From: Aquatica leii
Taxonomy: Eukaryota; Arthropoda; Insecta; Coleoptera; Lampyridae
DNA: 64,000 nucleotides
Direction: 5' to 3'
Assembly (NCBI GenBank): GCA_035610365.1
Contig: CM069432.1
Coordinates: 261,451,177 to 261,515,176, forward strand
Made by a program: the position numbers and the translations under genes. Of the stretch, positions 44,461 through 57,060 are shown one piece after another. Below the pieces are notes generated by a model. It worked only from the letters and a program-made list of their open reading frames with translations, was not told the origin of the DNA and made no database searches. How positions within the stretch are numbered: position 1 is the stretch's first letter; each line of letters starts with the position of its first letter.

Positions 44461-45010
44461 TTTTTAAGAGAATATTTTGGGTATGCTATTAGCATCAATC
44501 GCATGTTGGAAACATAGTAAGTACCGTCTTTTTATATTTAATTACTTAGTTTGGTGACGATCGCATGTAGGTAGGACTAAATATATACGCATGTTATCAC
44601 GATTAACTTACGCAAACTTTTTTTTTAGTTACCTATCAAGTTATCAACGTTGCGCTTTGATTCTTATTGTGTCATCACTGTAATTTTGTGATAACTTAAT
44701 TCTTTTGTATTCACAAACTTTAATTTACTAAATTCAACGTCAATGCATTCATTACTTACGTGTACGAGTTGTTGCTTAACTTAAGACTTTGATATAACTG
44801 AAATAATTGTGTTACTGTTTTGCGAACCATTGTTCAATCTATGTTTTCTCTCTGCTTTTTTAAAGTGATTGCTGTTGCCATAAATATACTCATTGTTAAA
44901 TTAGTGTTGTTTAATTTGTCTACCTTAAGTGTTGTCAGGTCAAGACGGGCACCTGGAGTTTTTCTTTCTTCCCGTTTTGGCGCCTTTCTAATCGAATTAT
45001 AATCGGCACA
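44461..45010 (-). repeat. Dispersed repeat R1/R2, diverged reverse copy
   Basis: Contains CGTTTTGGCGCC (44973-44984) and, further left, GTTGCTTAACTTAAG (44770) and ATTAGCATCAATCGCATGTTG (44489), the last being a diverged form of the R2 opening. The order and orientation agree with the copy at 42.8-43.3 kb. Confidence 0.45.
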
Positions 45011-48000
45011 CCAACAACAGGCTGACTTCCAGTTCTTATTGCATTCACTACTACTCGTCGAAACTCTATTGGCCTCTTCGCTATTGTGGATTAGACGAGA
45101 TTTCGTATGCGAATTTAAAGCTATAGAGTTTGTGGATACTAATGTTCATTACGTTGTGTTTTTAGCTATTATGAATTATGCGGGTTTAAAATCATTTTTA
45201 CGTTTTCCGCTTTTAAAGCTATTTACAGTTATATTTGAAACTCACTTTTACTTAGGTCGTTAATTCTTTTCGTCTTTCCTCTACAATAAAACGTGATTAC
45301 ATAGTATTCATTTACTTAAAATTTTGAAAATAATTATGTATTAATGGTAAAGAAAAAGTATCTTCTGGATCAACAAATCCTGTTAGAAGGTAGAAATTTA
45401 ACAGAAAGAAATTAGCATTATGAATAATTATTTAAAATTGTTTAGAAAGATAATATTTTGCGTTACGTTTGTTGTTTAAATTTTTTTGGTGTTATTGTTT
45501 AATTTAGTCAGAATAAATTAAGACGTTAAATTATGATCTAAGTAAGCTCTAGTTTAGATAACTTAATTTCTCTACGGGCTAGATAATGTTTACCTACTTT
45601 CAGTGTTGACTTTAGGCGTACATCGAAAGTGATTTGAAGGTTTCGAGGAGAAATTTGTATTCGTGTCAGGTCAGGACTTAAATCAAAGATTACATTTGTT
45701 TAGGTACTGTAACGCTCATCGAAGTAACCTACTTGGTATTTAAATAAGTATTGAATTTTGGCGTTATTTTTTTGTCGTCTTTTTTTTGTTTGCGGTAAAA
45801 TTTCGCTGAAATTTACTCGCAACGTATGACGCAAATACAATAAAAAAATTTGTTTAATAATACAAAATAAAATGAGTGAGGAATGAAATTCATCTATCTA
45901 GAATTCAATTGTGTAGAACAATTTGATTCATATCAGTTATTGAAGTAGAAGCAATTCAGGGGTCGACAATTCTTTACGTTTCTGTTCAACTTTTATTCAA
46001 ATATACGTTATATTTTGAGTATCTCGGTGAAGTATTTCCATGTTGAGTGTTGCCACATCGGCTTTCTTAATTGTAGCTTTGTGTAAATTTTTCAAGCGTG
46101 CATTATTTTTCCACTCTGTGCGAATACGTTTCAGCTTTTTTTTGACGTTTTTATTATGAAAAAGTGTCAAAAGTATTGAAACAGAAGTTGTTTCTTTCAT
46201 AAATCATGGTTTTTAAATAAGTGACAAGTTGTCTTTTAAAAAAATCCTTTAGTCGCATTTCCAATCCCCTTTTTTCTTTCCCGAAAACTTTTGTATTGAT
46301 TCTTTAGTTTAAAGTATTTGCTTTTCTAACGCATTTTCTTTGTTGAAAATTTTATACATGTTGCGCCGTAGTATCAACGGAAGTAGTATGAAAAGCGATT
46401 GAATTTGAAGTATGTTGTAGTACACTGGCACAATTTTTATTTTTAATATTGATTTTCTATATCTGCATAATATTGTGTGTTGGAAAGGATGTGAGTGCAA
46501 TAAAGTTATAAAATTTTGACGACGGATGCGGATAGGTGTACAATGGAAATGGGGCATGAGGTGGCACTTACACACAGATGTTGTCGCATTCGTTGTCATG
46601 AAATGATTGTTTTTATAAATATTTTGAATACGGTTGTGTTTATATCTTTTTTAGTACGCCGTTGTGTTTTATGTGATTATAAACGTCGTGTTAGTATTTA
46701 CTTTATCTGTTTCACGAGGTCCTGGATGAATAAGTAAAATATTACGAGTTCGCATTGAAAATAATTTCTGTTAGGTAACAGTTTACTAAGTACAATTTCT
46801 TAGTTAATTTAGTTTTTGTAATTATTAGATTAATTTAACGGTTTTAGAAATCTAGGACAAAGTTTTAAATTTTTAGGGAAGTTGCATATGTTGGTGCTGT
46901 GTTGCCTTAAAACATTTAGGAATGAAATTACAACGATTTCTTTTTGAATTTGGTTTAATATGATGAGTCAATGGTCGAACGATTGACACCAAAAAAAGAA
47001 ATAGGGTTACTTACGATTGATACTCGTCCTATCTAGATCTAGACAGGCTGGTATACACACATACCTAAAAGCTGAAACAGGTTATATCGAAGTGGTACTA
47101 CAAATATTCAAATCACAAGCGTGTTCCTAAGACAAAAAAAAGGTGCGCCAGGCTTTCGATCACTTAAAATTTAACCAAAGCAGTGTTGCACAGGTCTTTC
47201 TTTTACACAGATGAATAGCTATTTATCGAGCTTTGTTTCGCTTATTTGACTTTTCCAGCAACGTGGTCAAAGCTTTTTCTATAAAGGAGGTTCATGCAAC
47301 ACGGTCACTTCAATGCAACGAAATATTGCCAACCAACTACTTGAGGAAATATAGGGTACCTCAAAATGAACGTTACACTTTTTAGTGCTAAGCCCAACTT
47401 ATTCAATAATTTTAATTGTCGAAACAACTATTTTTAATACTTTTATAAAATATTTTGTTTGCACCTATTGTTATAAAATTAACACTGGGTTAGTTCTTCC
47501 AGCTTTTAATTCTATAAAAGCGAGACTTGTTTAAAAATCTTTCTGAGGAATAAAACATAGTTTTTTTGAGAATCGGTGATCATTTTTGGGCATAACGAAA
47601 TATCAGTAAGTAGTCATGCATCTTATAACAAAGTTAGATTGAATTACCATTTTCATTTTTTGAATTCGTATAACTTTCAATGAGCTTGGTGTTGTTAGCA
47701 GATGACTGGCGATAAGACATTAGCGTCAGAAATTAGAGTCACCGAAGCAGATTTCAATTAAATTTGAAGTTGTTGGCAACTCATCAGTGTCACGGTATTT
47801 TTTTTATTGGTTTAATGGTGTTTAGTAAAAATAAGTTGAGGCAACATCGTGCACGCTATAAATCAGCGTCAGTCAAAGCCAACAAACCACCATTTTTTAT
47901 CTCTACGCCGCTCAGTTTATCAATGTTCTGCGCTATGTCTTTATTGTATATTTGTTAATAAATTTTAATATTTTTTTGTACATATTTATTTGCTTCAAAC

Positions 48001-48295
48001 TGGTAAACTTCGGGTTCTAGGCACTAACCTAGATTACCATACGTTTAATTTGTCAGCGTGTTGTAGATTTAATTATTTTTGTAATATTATAATGTTGAAG
48101 ACTATTCGGTTGAAAGGACAGAATATAAGAAGCGTTTAAAAGAAGACCTCTAAGGTACATGCTCTTTCGTTGAGTAGAGTTAAGTTACCTCGGTAACTAC
48201 GCGAGGAGACGCGAAAGTCTTTACTTGGTTAATGGGCACCAGAGACTGCGTCTGCAGATTACTTATTCCCACTCGGACTACCTAAAAGGTAAAGA
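45011..48295. other. No supported gene
   Basis: Several small frames: 45039-45263 plus, 45997-46200 minus (basic, KKKLKRIRTEWKNNARLKNL), 46309-46599 minus and 47764-47958 plus. None matches a family I know. The basic minus frame is the most protein-like but stands alone. Confidence 0.45.
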
Positions 48296-48299
48296 AAAA

Positions 48300-50260
48300 T
48301 ATCTGGTATCCAAAAGTCACAAATCAGAAAGTTTTAAAAAGTTGAACCCTAGATGAGTGCACCAATCAAAGCAAAATCCCTAACCGCATAACACAGAACA
48401 AAACCGAAAGAAAGAGCAAATAAGAAAAAATAAAGAGCTTCACTTACTAACCAAACATCGCTAGTCTTTGTTTGTCAATTTAAAAACCGAATAACGGGTT
48501 AGAATAGATCAAGAGCAAAAGAAACCCAAAGAAAAAAGAAATATCCTAACAGTGACTGACAACATTAAAAATGCCGACTAATCGGTAGTACTTAGAGTAC
48601 AAAAAACGACGTTGTAGTCTATCCCAAGCTTCAAACCAAACCAAAAAAAAGAAACAGTTGCAGTGAACACTAAGAGAGAAAAGAGAAAAGATGTCACAGT
48701 TAGCCATGAACGAATGTGTACCGACTGCTGTCTCAAATCGGAAAGTTTACTACAAGACTTTAATGCCGACAAACGGAATAGGAAATTCTAGAAAAAGAAA
48801 AACGTACTAATCCAAAAAGGTCGACTAAGCAAATATAAGGTAGTCTGTCCTGAAGTAAGATGGAGAGAAAGAAAAAAAAAGAAATTTATCAGAATCTTAA
48901 CCATAGAAAAGAATATTGGTGACAGCAAAATAAGAGAAAGCAAATATATAGCATCTTAACTATAACCAACAACATACCAACGATATATCCAAAGACCCGA
49001 ACCACCAAAACCACTAGACAACAAGCAGAAGGATAAACACAATCCAAAAGCCAAAAAGTGAACCAACACTTAGAACGCTTGCGACGCCGATGAAAAAGAA
49101 AAGAATGTTGAAACGGGTAACTGTTGACAAGAGAGAAGCAGCTTTCGCATTTTTATGAATTTTAAGATTCGCAGAAGTCTGTCGAGCTAAGCCAGAAGAC
49201 ATAGGCGATGTAAAGCCAGCAGTAACACGATTGCCTTTTCAATCTAAACCAATCGCCTTCTGTGACCGACAAACCAGACAGTACCAAACGTACTCCGTCA
49301 CTTTAGGTCTCATATGAGGCAAATGAAAATGACGTCGTAGAAGAAAAAGTAACGTCTTGGCAGCACTACGACGACCAGAAGTGGAATGGACGTGATGGTC
49401 ATAAATAATTGGTTTTCGTTGGTCGTTAAGAACTACTAGCTTTGACAGATGTTGAGCGTCAGGAAAAACCCGTACTCGTTTGCACAGAAAACCTTGGATC
49501 AGTAACCAAAGAGAAAATCGACGACGAGACGCTGACACTTTACACACTAACTGGTTATACCATAGGTCTTTAGTAGGGCCGGTAATCCTCAGAAAGAGAA
49601 AGAACCGAGTCGTAAAAGTTTAGCACCTTGAGAGCTACAACGAACACTAGGATTAGAAGCAGATAAAGAAGAAGAAAGTGAAGTAAGATCAAGAGAACAT
49701 GCAACCGGATTAGACAACGACTGACGATCATGGTGTTCACTTGCGTTAACCGAAGATGTCCCAAAAAGAAGTAGCTTGAGAAGACGTGGGTGGTTTACAC
49801 TCGTCTATGGAAGGTGTACATTGAGCGAGCTGTCTTTTATACGTCACTAATTCTGCAAACGTAGAAATCAGTATTTACGCAAGTCCTGACTGGTAAAAAG
49901 GAGTCAGATTACGACCTATTTGATCAGAGACCGGTTCGAACATTTCTAAGAAGAGGAGGTATCACATGGTGGTAACGTACATACGGACGGATTCGTTAGC
50001 TCTCATCGTACGCTTACGAATTGTCTGCATCAAACGATTGTTATAATCCACAGGAAAAAATCCGATTTCAACATACTTCCAAGAACGCAAAAAACTTCGG
50101 TTCGTCCTAAAAGCAAAAAGAGATTTGCCAGACAAAACCGCAAAAGCTGAAAGAAAAAGTTGATGCTGTGATACACCACGAGACAAGCACAACTCGTCAA
50201 TCTGAAGAAGAAATTCCATAAGTAGAGAAGAGTCACGTTCCAATTCGCAAAGTTCATTTC
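48300..50260 (-). pseudogene. Ty3/gypsy gag joined to integrase zinc region (internally deleted)
   Basis: Gag (50243-49962): LLMEFLLQIDELCLSRGVSQ, FAFRTNRSFLRSW, FFPVDYNNRLMQTIRKRT and ANESVRMYVTTM, the retrotransposon gag domain. After more decayed gag text (about 49960-49800) comes KRVRVFPDAQHLSKLVVL and SAAKTLLFLLRRHFHLPHMR, PKVTEYVWYCLVCRSQKA (49480-49260), the integrase zinc region. Protease, RT and RNase H are absent between them, so one deletion joins gag to integrase. The text at 49250-48300 (minus) is open in places but not recognisable as integrase core. The plus strand is strikingly A-rich and T-poor through this interval. Confidence 0.8.
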
Positions 50261-50789
50261 TAAATCAGAGTTCTAAGAAATGGTGGTTCTTTGTCTGCAG
50301 AATACATATCTAAAACACTAAGAGACGCAATGAAACCTAAAAGAAGAAACCCAGTAACCGTAAAGATAAACGGTAGGATTAGAAATCTAATCTAAATAAA
50401 AGTAAGTCGATAACTAAAGCAAAGTACCAGTAGTAGCGATGGTATCGTATCGCACAAACTACCGCTAATAATCTAATAAGAAGAAAGGTTTAACCGACGT
50501 AGACGAATTAGAAAAAATCAAAACGCGGAAGCTAACGTACTAACAAGAAATCGTAAAAGGTAGGCGAACTAACTACGAAGCCATGTCCTGCAACAAGACA
50601 ACAGAGGCGAAGCAAAATTTTGAGTTAAGTCGAACCTATTATTATTAAAAAGTAAAAGAATCAATAAGAACAGAAAAAATTATAATCGCACACAGACTAA
50701 TCGATCCCTGACAGTTGGGCATCAAATTTTGTTACGCTTCGGAGAGAAAGTCGTGGATGGTACTCGGTTTGCTAATTATGAAATAATTA
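50261..50789. other. Probable 5' leader of the minus-strand gypsy; not resolved
   Basis: Continues the A-rich strand bias, with no coding frame and no recognised LTR end. Confidence 0.35.
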
Positions 50790-53400
50790 ACGAAGTGCTA
50801 AAACGGTAGAAGTATTAACTACATATCCCGTTAACATCTATCGAACACTGAAAGGAAACAAGTTGCATAACACAATTTATAACAACGAATATAAATATTT
50901 TAACAAAGAGATAGGAGTTAAAAATGAGGTGGAGCAGATAAAAAGCAGTTAAGAATTCATCAATAAATATCACAGTTAAGAAACTACGTGGCTGCCAGTA
51001 TTGTTACGTTAACGTTAAATAGGATACGTACTGGTCAAGGAAAATGTAAATTTTTATTACATCGATGGGGATATTTGGAAAACCCAAGCTGCAGTTGTGG
51101 AGCTCCAAAAGAGACCATGGACCACATTATATCATAATGGTAATTAACAGCTTTTAACGGGACTTTAGATGATATCCATAATCTCACTCTAACAGCACCA
51201 GATTGGCTCTCGAGCACAGCAGTCTATGGTTTCAGAATTTTGACAACGCTGTCCTTGTTTAATCGATATTCTCTATTTTGTCACCAATTCCTTCATATAC
51301 CCATAATAGCATAAATATATATACAGTTAGTAATAATGATGCAGGCCTCTTAGATAAGGCAACATGTTACACTGGTTTTCGTGTAACCAAAAACAAATAA
51401 GCAACGGCTAACACAGTTGCCCCGGAGAGGGAGTCGCAGGCTTTGTGATGCGAAATTATACATTAAATCTAAAATGGCGCCAAAACGATGAAAGATTAAA
51501 TTAGGGACTCTGCCCGTAGCTGGAAAAGAACAAATAACACGAGAGATGTAATACTACAAAATATATTTTTATTTTATCACAGATAATAATTCCAAAGAGA
51601 ACGAAGAAGGTATGTATATAAATATAATTACGTAAATTTTCCAAACGCTAATACATGGATCGGACCAAATATAAGTTGCGCCCTATACTGGGCAACACGT
51701 CGTACAGTAAACTGACCTAATCGGTCTAAACTTTTACATTCAAAGAAGGAATGACAAAATGAAGACTTAGAGACTCAACACGCACTGCAAAATGATCTTA
51801 TAATTAATTGTGTTAACAATCGACTAACCGTAAAAGTAGAAATTGTAATACTCACAGTTAGGTTTTATCTAGTAGGGGATTAGCTAATTCCGTACCTGTA
51901 TTACCTAAAACTTAATAATAAATCTAACATAAAACGTACATACAGCGTTAACACAAGTAAATTTCGTTTTCAAAGCATACAATCATTTGAGATAGCGAAT
52001 GCGCAGCGTTTCCTCTCGACTTAGTTTAGCAATTGTTGGTGGATTTTCCTCGCAAAAGAAATCGCAACTTTAAAGGTTTCCAACCCCTTGACGGTGTGAA
52101 TAGTTAAGTTAAAGTAACGTGACGTCATGGAATTTTTTCCTCAAATATGCCATCTGTTTGTTATCTTCACCGATAAAGAAAACGTATGGAGGATATCGAA
52201 ATCCGCTATAGACAATCAGGAAAGAATCAATTTAAACCCCCAATAAAAAAAGAATAGAACTACTCATCCCAAATCGACTTTCGCTTAGATAGACACAAAA
52301 TTAATTTGCATATTCACGTGGAATCGCGTGAAATAACTTAATGGTGAAAGCCTTGTTGGGCGTAGAGGTCTGTGTTGCACCAAATATTACCGGAAAGTGA
52401 ATAAAATGCGCGCTTATAAAAATTGACAATCGCCGACGAAAGGTGGGCGTGTCGAGGACAATTTTTATACTCGAAAAATTTTAACCTACCAACTTTTTAA
52501 GATATTAAACACTTCGTACACATAAACAATATGGGTTAGCCTAACTTTACATTCACAATGAATCCACGTTGGTGAATACCACACAAATTTCAACTATCAC
52601 GAGCTTAAGCGAAATAGAGCGCATTGTTTAATGTATTAAATGCAAAAAAGTTTTATACTTAATTGTGACAAAAAGCGTAATATGTACGTGCAGTCGTGCG
52701 TGCAAACGACTGACAATGTAAAAAAGAAATATTTTATATAAGAAACAAAATACTTACAATTTTGCGTTTCGGAATATGCGAATAGCTAATGGCACATCTA
52801 ATACAAAATTCCTAAAATTGTTGAAACGTAAATTATTATACATACGGCGTTATCACAAATAAATGTATCAGTATCATACCATATGTTAAGAAAAAAACGC
52901 AAGTGCGCTAAGTTTCCCGACATTAGTGTAGATATTTTAGTAGGTGTGTCTGCCAACTTGTTCGTACTGCTGTTCACTATCATAGCAGTTGAAATGTTGT
53001 TTTCGATGTCCTCAATTATCATAGGTGCAGCATACGCATCCAGAACAATTCTCTATACTCCATGCGTGCCTTATTAATTATTCATAGGAATTTTCCAAAA
53101 TGAAAGAACAGGTGCAGCTATCCCAAAGTTAAAAGACCATGTGCAGGTAACCAAAGTTGCCCGATGATTTCCTTATAACAACCACATGCTAATCCGCCAT
53201 TTACTATCCATTTAAGATACTTAAAATGTAGAAACTCACGGGCTTGACACTAGCACATACGAATGATTTTCTTAACGCACAAAATGACCTTTTTATTATG
53301 TAACTAGTATGTAAAATGACGTATCATAGGACAAAAGTCCTACAGTACGAAAACCACACCAAAATATTTATAACATAACACACTTTTGCCTTTTTTTCAA
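50790..53400 (+). repeat. Composite R1/R2 repeat, best preserved
   Basis: Starts GTGCTAAAACGGTAGAAGTA (50799), then CATCTATCGAAC, TATAACAACGAATATAAATA and ATATCACAGTTA, interrupted by a LINE fragment, and resumes ACAGTTAGTAATAATGATGC (51323). A second R1 unit follows: AAGCAACGGCTAACACAGTT (51400), GGCGCCAAAACGATGAAAGA (51476) through GGTGGGCGTGTCGAGGAC (52443), then R2 at 52.77-53.39 kb. Both repeat units are non-coding. GGCGCCAAAACG after a T/A-rich tract resembles a retroelement primer-binding site, which would fit a non-autonomous LTR-type element, but this is inference. Confidence 0.75.
50979..51322 (+). mobile_element. 5'-truncated LINE copy, 344 bp, with 7-bp target duplication
   Basis: Flanked by ACAGTTA (50972-50978 and 51323-51329), and it interrupts the repeat exactly there. 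The plus strand encodes RIRTGQGKCKFLLHRWGYLE, NPSCSCGAPKETMDHII and, after a shift, AFNGTLDDIHNL, the C-terminal Cys/His domain of many insect LINE proteins. It ends in ATAAATATATAT, an A/T-rich 3' tail. This is a textbook short LINE insertion. Confidence 0.85.
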
Positions 53401-55018
53401 CTAGAATATTCTGTTGGTTTCTTAAATTGCTTCGAATATTCTTGAAGTTCGAGAATATTTCAGTATGCACCAAAAGCAAATAATTTAAATTTTTAGTTGT
53501 GAGAAGTGTACAGTGTTTTCCGTTTTATGATTATAATTTTTTTATTAACAAAATTACTAAGTATTTCTGTATATTTATATGTAGTTACCTGTGTATTAAA
53601 TTATTAAAATGAAAAGTGAGAAAGGATGTTTTAAAATGCGGTTACTTTTGAGAACAACAATCGGTAACGTAATAACGATAACTTATAAACTGATTACTTT
53701 GTTTATACTTTAACGTCGTTTCGTGAGATCAAAGTTTTAGTAAACCGTGAAAAGTTTTTTAGATGTGGGTGGTTTATTGACAGACCAGTAATAAAAAGTA
53801 TGATCGATCGCAGCTCGAGTTCGTTTTTCGTGAAAGTTTTTTTTTTTTTAAATTATGACCGACTTGAGTTTTTGTTTAATAATAAACTTTTGTATGGACG
53901 CTGAAAGTCCGATTTGACAACTTTACTTCTTTTTTCAACATAAGTTTATTCGAACACTTGAGAAAAAGAATGAGATTTAGTTCCGCTTGGGGCTCCACCC
54001 TATTTTCGTATTCAGGTCGCAGGATCGGGCCACACTAAACGCGGAGCAAGCTCAAATCCCTTAGGATGGAAGGGACGGCTTTTATTATGTTCTAAATATC
54101 GAAGACTTTGGTAAAGGCATGACCCTGAATTGTTATACAAAATTGTCTTTCGGTTCTTTGTACAAAGCGTATGTTATCTTAATTTTCTCTATTATGTACC
54201 ATCATTTGTAATGATTATTATGTTGGAGTATAAGGTTTACCTCGTTAAAGGTTATTATCGACCATTTTCTTAAATGAAGTAATCTAGTACAAGTATCGCG
54301 AAGTAATCGTTAAATTAAATCCATGTGGAGTAAATATTCTACGTGTCTGTGTAGTCAGTGCTTTATTTTTTCTTATCTTCGAGGTTCAACTGTTTTATTT
54401 AAATTACGAACATTTTAACCAAGATCTTATTGATATTCTATGGAGAATTTGTATATACTGATGTAATACAGCGACATAAGCATTCAACGTTGTCGTACAC
54501 GTGCTCAGCGTCTAGATCTCAAACGTGTTTTGTACACGTGAACGATTACTACAGGAGCAATTGCGCTAGAATATAAAAAATAATGATGCTTCTCGTAGAA
54601 ATTTGATCGCCATTTTTACCAATAACAAGAAAGCTTACCCAATTTGTAAAAAAATGTTTTCGTCAAAGACAAAAGTTGTAAATAGATACGGTTTATTTTA
54701 TTTTACAATTCAAAATTGGAACTAATTTATTTGTGCAATATTCAAATGTCACAATTTATAAGGAACTTTAATGGTAAAAAATCAGAATACGTTATAACGT
54801 AAAATTTTTACCAGTGTCATGTACACCACGACGCTGCAGTAAATTTATTTACATCTTTTGGTTTATACCTTAATGTTTCTGTAACTACAATAGTTAAAGT
54901 TTATTGTGATTAATTTAGTCTATGAAATATGTAGAATTTATCGAATTCTTTGAAATTTTTAATTATATTATACTAATACTGATGTACCTTATTAAGAATG
55001 ACGAAAGTTTTAAGATAT
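53401..55018. other. No supported gene
   Basis: AT-rich. A cluster of GAA/TTC pairs (53402-53462) resembles a heat-shock element, but there is no gene beside it. A GC-richer patch at 53990-54090 is unassigned. Confidence 0.45.
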
Positions 55019-55325
55019 TGTAACGAAATTATTACTTAATTTATTCTTAACTATTTACACGACTATTATAGATACGATTGTTATAAATGTAACTTTTACT
55101 AAACTAAAAACGCAAAATAACAAACTAAAAACAACCTTTACAAGTAATTTATATATCACTGTAAGCGTATACCTTCCGCGTATAAGATGATTCACTTATT
55201 TAATTAGATCGTCAATTTTTCTTAAAATTTATGACTAGATTTGACGATCTTATTTGGTACTAAAATATTTTAATCTTTTTGGTAATCGCCTCGACTGTTC
55301 TAAATACTTTGGAAACGCTTCACCG
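55019..55325 (-). repeat. LTR-like end of the gypsy element at 55-62 kb (3' LTR, minus sense)
   Basis: Aligns in the same orientation with 61650-61985: shared ATTATTACTT-ATTTATTCT, TTTACTAAACTAAA-AC, GTAATTTATATATCACTGTA with CGTATACC-TCCGCG-ATAAGAT, and AATCGCC-CGA-TGTT. The low end TGTAACGAAATTATTAC becomes ...TTTCGTTACA in element sense, a proper LTR 3' end. The high end is not sharply defined. Confidence 0.7.
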
Positions 55326-55609
55326 CCCCCTTCTTAAGACGGATTTGTTCCCAGTACACAAAACTGAACGCGACACCGGTAGAAAGGGTCGTGGCGATAG
55401 CGGAAGCTTTCTCCATTTTGACAACTCTCTTGAGCAAAGAAGTAGTAAGTCAATACACTTTTTCTGGACTGATGTTTTACTTTGCTGGTAATTGCAGACC
55501 AACACTTGAACGCTTGTTTCTCGGAAGACGACCTCTAACATATTTAGAACTGTTTTCCAATCCAGTTGATTTAAATCACAATCAAGCTTGCCTTTCTTTT
55601 TTTTTCAGC

Positions 55610-57060
55610 TTTATAGGCATACCATAAAGCGTCCATTTTCTTTTATGGGTCTCTGTCTTTAGCTTTTAATATCTAATTTCTTCTCGTTGTTTTGTCAGAT
55701 AATTGTGCCATCGTGTTTGTGGTCATCTAACATTTCTTTTTGTCTCTCTTGGTCGTCATTGTAATAGTACCTTTGTTCACCTTTTGTTATCTCTAACGAC
55801 ATGACCCGTCCAACGCCATTTCAATCTCGCAATCTTTTCCACAATATTTTCAACCCTCATTTTTGCTTTTATGTGTTCGTTTTGGGTCTTGTCTCTTAGG
55901 CTAACTCCGAGCATGGCTCTTTCTATTGTTCGCTGGCAAATTCGTAACCTGTGTTTTGTTAGCATCATTATTTCCATCCCATATGTAGCCACTAGTAGGA
56001 TGAATGCATGCATCGTATACCTTTTACTTCAGATTGTTTGGTATTTGTTTTGGTATGTTTTGCGAAAGCTGCCCATGTAACACTAATCCTTCTATTTAGC
56101 TCAGCTGTCTGGTTTTTTTTTCTTCTTTTGATGTTATGTCCTAAATATTTATATTCTTGAACATTTCCTATAGTTTGATTTCTTAAAGTGATACTAATAT
56201 TTGGGCTCATAGTTTTAGTCTTTTTTATATTCATTTTTGAGCCTATCGTTTAAAAGGCCTCGTCTAATTCATGCATCAAGTCTTTTAATGCTTCTGGACT
56301 GTTACTTACTAAAACTATATCGCCCGCGAATCTTAATTGGTTCAATCTTTTTCCATTTATGTTAATGTCTTTATCTTGCCACTGTAGTTCCTTGAATACG
56401 TCCTGAAAAGCCAGGATAAAGAGTTTAGGGGAGATCGTGTCCTTTTGTCGTACTCCTCTCTCTACTGATACTTTACGGGCGTCAAATTTTCATCAATATT
56501 TATTTTTAACGTTGCTTTTTCATATATATATGCTTGATGAGCCTAATATATTGTGTGGCTCTTGCCATTCCTTCTAGTACTACCCAGCAGGTTTCAACAG
56601 AATCGAAAGCCTTATGGTAGTCAATAAATGCGATGTGGAGTGGGATGTTGTATTCAGTACATTTTTCGATAAGCGTTTGAACTACTTGTATGTGGTCGAT
56701 TGCGCTGTAGCCTTTTCTAAATCACGTTTGTTCAATTCGTTGATAGAAGTCGAGCTTAGCTGTGAATCGATTGGTCAGTATCTTCGTGAGTAGTTTATAG
56801 TATACCGACAGCAAGCTGATAGGTGGGTAATTTTCCAGATTTGTCAGAACTACTTCCGCGTTTTGCCACAATTTGGGTATGTTCCCTTCGGTAACGCATC
56901 GATTCGTCGGTTTCATCATTGCCTTTTCTAGAGTTCTTCCTTCTGCTTTGAGCATTTTGTTAGAAATATTGTCTTCTCCTGGGGCTTTGCATATCTTCAT
57001 TGTGCTATTCTTAGCTCTGTTATATCAAGTCAACTAATCTTGGGTAGTGCCAAGTTCTTA
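55610..57060 (-). pseudogene. RTE-type LINE reverse transcriptase, nested in the gypsy element
   Basis: Minus strand: KAPGEDNISNKMLKAEGRTL, GNIPKLWQNAEVVL, NYPPISLLSVYYKLLTKILT and NRFTAKLDFYQRIEQT (57000-56722); text of a DYHKAFDSV-type motif A at about 56620; LRFAGDIVLVSNSPEALKDL (about 56330-56275); MNIKKTKTMS, YKYLGHNIK and TWAAFAKHTK (56234-55992); TYGMEIMMLTKHRLRICQRT, ERAMLGVSLRD and KLKWRWTGHV (55990-55800). This is the RTE/BovB-like endonuclease-RT protein. The catalytic FADD reads FAGD (GGC for Asp), so it is inactive. The endonuclease end is missing. Confidence 0.88.

Noticed and set aside
48578..49202. Minus ORFs rich in Phe, Leu and Val as possible membrane proteins
   Set aside because: The hydrophobic look follows from the T-rich coding strand of a decayed gypsy. 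No signal peptide or conserved domain is visible.
55279..55627. Overlapping ORFs of 70-78 residues at 55.3-55.6 kb
   Set aside because: They lie in the LTR-like region and its edge. Frames on both strands overlap and none has a motif.
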